Part shown: piece after piece, positions 62,769-64,000 of the stretch | How positions within the stretch are numbered: the stretch's first letter is position 1 | Layout: each line of letters starts with the position of its first letter | Assembly (NCBI GenBank): GCA_964572475.1 | Contig: CAZNEZ010000007.1 | Location: 1 to 64,000 of the forward strand | Direction of reading: 5' to 3' | Source: CAZNEZ01 sp964572475 | GTDB taxonomy: Bacteria > Bacillota > Clostridia > Lachnospirales > Lachnospiraceae | Length of the DNA: 64,000 bases | Program-made: the position numbers and the translations under genes | Notes under the pieces: generated by a model | The model's database searches: none | What the model was told of the DNA's origin: nothing | What the model saw: the letters and a program-made list of their open reading frames with translations, nothing else

Positions 62769-64000
62769 AGATTTAAGTATTAAAAAAGTTTTAGTTATTG
62801 GTTCAGGCCCTATTGTTATTGGACAGGCAGCTGAGTTCGATTACGCAGGAACACAGGCTTGTCGTTCACTTAAAGAAGAAGGACTTGAGGTAGTATTAGT
62901 AAACTCTAACCCTGCAACAATTATGACTGACAAGGATATTGCTGACAAGGTTTACATAGAACCTCTTACAACTAAAGTCCTTGAAAAAATTATATTAACT
63001 GAGAAACCAGATAGTATTCTTCCTACACTTGGCGGACAGGCAGCACTTAATCTTGCTATGGAACTCGCTGAAGAAGGCTTTTTAGAGAAGAATGATGTCA
63101 GACTTATAGGTACAACACCAGAGACTATTAAAAAGGCCGAAGACAGACTTGAGTTTAAGAATACAATGGAGAAGATAAATGAACCATGTGCTCCTTCATT
63201 AGTTGTTGAAAATGTTGAAGATGGTGTTGCATTTGCCAAGACTATTGGATATCCAGTTGTATTAAGACCAGCTTACACCTTAGGCGGAAGTGGTGGTGGT
63301 ATTGCACATACACAGCCAGAGATGGAAGAAATACTTGAAAATGGTCTTAGACTTAGTCGTGTTGGTCAGGTTCTTGTTGAGAGATGTATTGCAGGCTGGA
63401 AAGAAATAGAATATGAAGTAATGCGTGACAGTGCTGGAAACTGTATTACAGTATGTAATATGGAAAATATTGATCCAGTTGGTGTTCATACAGGAGATAG
63501 TATTGTTGTAGCTCCATCACAGACCTTAGGTGATAAAGAGTATCAGATGCTTAGAACATCAGCACTTAATATTATTAATGAACTTAAAATTACAGGAGGA
63601 TGTAATGTTCAGTATGCTTTACATCCAACTACATTTGAATATTGTGTAATTGAAGTTAATCCACGTGTTAGCCGTTCTTCTGCACTTGCATCAAAAGCAA
63701 CAGGTTATCCTATAGCTAAGGTTGCAGCTAAGATTGCAGTCGGATACACACTTGATGAGATTAAGAATGCTATTACAGGTAAGACATATGCTAGTTTTGA
63801 ACCAGCACTTGATTACTGTGTAGTTAAGATACCTAGACTTCCATTTGATAAATTCATTAACGCAAAGAGAACACTTACTACTCAGATGAAGGCTACAGGA
63901 GAAGTTATGAGTATCTGTCAGAACTTTGAGGGAGCTTTGATGAAAGCTATCCGTTCTCTTGAACAGCATGTTGAAAGCCTCTTTGATTATGACTTTACAG
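62761..64000 (+). CDS. carB: Carbamoyl-phosphate synthase large subunit, partial
   Basis: The reading frame starts at ATG 62761 with the AGGAGG site inside the end of carA, and is still open at the window edge (413 codons seen of about 1,070). It opens with VLVIGSGPIVIGQAAEFDYAGTQA, followed by the ATP-grasp segments RPAYTLGGSGGGI and VIEVNPRVSRSSALASKATGYP of the first synthetase half. It uses ammonia, bicarbonate and two ATP to make carbamoyl phosphate. Confidence 0.95.
   Translation, partial: MPRDLSIKKVLVIGSGPIVIGQAAEFDYAGTQACRSLKEEGLEVVLVNSNPATIMTDKDIADKVYIEPLTTKVLEKIILTEKPDSILPTLGGQAALNLAMELAEEGFLEKNDVRLIGTTPETIKKAEDRLEFKNTMEKINEPCAPSLVVENVEDGVAFAKTIGYPVVLRPAYTLGGSGGGIAHTQPEMEEILENGLRLSRVGQVLVERCIAGWKEIEYEVMRDSAGNCITVCNMENIDPVGVHTGDSIVVAPSQTLGDKEYQMLRTSALNIINELKITGGCNVQYALHPTTFEYCVIEVNPRVSRSSALASKATGYPIAKVAAKIAVGYTLDEIKNAITGKTYASFEPALDYCVVKIPRLPFDKFINAKRTLTTQMKATGEVMSICQNFEGALMKAIRSLEQHVESLFDYDFT

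Overview
The window is a stretch of low-GC chromosomal DNA with AGGAGG-type ribosome sites, TTGACA/TATAAT promoters and intrinsic terminators. Gene content points to an anaerobic, Gram-positive member of the Clostridia, most likely Lachnospiraceae. The signs are a Clostridia-type FASII cluster with a fused accDA, an oxygen-sensitive class III ribonucleotide reductase, an LTA synthase-family protein, a two-gene Suf-like (SufC plus one SufB/D) system, SleB- and SpoIID-like wall proteins, and TGD-TM-basic surface proteins. The family assignment is inference; no rRNA, tRNA or CRISPR array was seen. One run of 100 N at 33971-34070 marks a draft assembly, and the flanks suggest this gap is artificial.

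Layout. 1-3110: a Fic protein with an N-terminal HTH, an APH-fold kinase and an AraC-HTH/GGDEF fusion. 3296-9862: a likely operon of two secreted lipoprotein glycosidases (GH30-like, GH43), a hybrid histidine kinase with two solute-binding sensor domains, and a GreA-like factor. 10084-13027: a membrane protein, a GT2 glycosyltransferase that appears cut short, and the 3' remnant of a repeat-rich surface protein in the same frame. 13190-20815: a hypoxanthine/uracil-DNA glycosylase, the SufC/SufB-like pair, a response regulator and histidine kinase, and a SalX/BceA-type ABC exporter. 20883-24724: a tagaturonate-reductase-like protein lacking its catalytic residues, fabH on the minus strand, and a MATE exporter. 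24839-28494: an ABC-2 exporter with two permeases. 28700-34677: cysK with an Rrf2 regulator under a long palindromic promoter, an LTA synthase, a FliD-like orphan and a surface protein broken by the N gap.

35106-43640 is the fatty-acid synthesis cluster acpP / fabD-fabG-fabF-accB-fabZ-accC-accDA-fabK. The same 13-bp palindrome, TTTGAATATCAAA, overlaps the -10 of acpP, of fabD and of the distant minus-strand fabH. This strongly suggests one FabT-like regulon. 43887-51212 encodes three consecutive MacB-type proteins (ABC ATPase fused to FtsX permease). Next come a 21-bp tandem repeat and a palindromic element, then minus-strand genes: a Na/Pi cotransporter, folA, thyA, nrdD (with a fused glutaredoxin-like domain and two upstream NrdR boxes) and hflX. 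The right end carries two cell-wall genes and carA-carB behind an attenuator-like leader; carB runs off the window.

For many genes the most upstream possible start was replaced by an internal ATG or GTG that has a proper Shine-Dalgarno sequence. Residue numbers below refer to the chosen starts.
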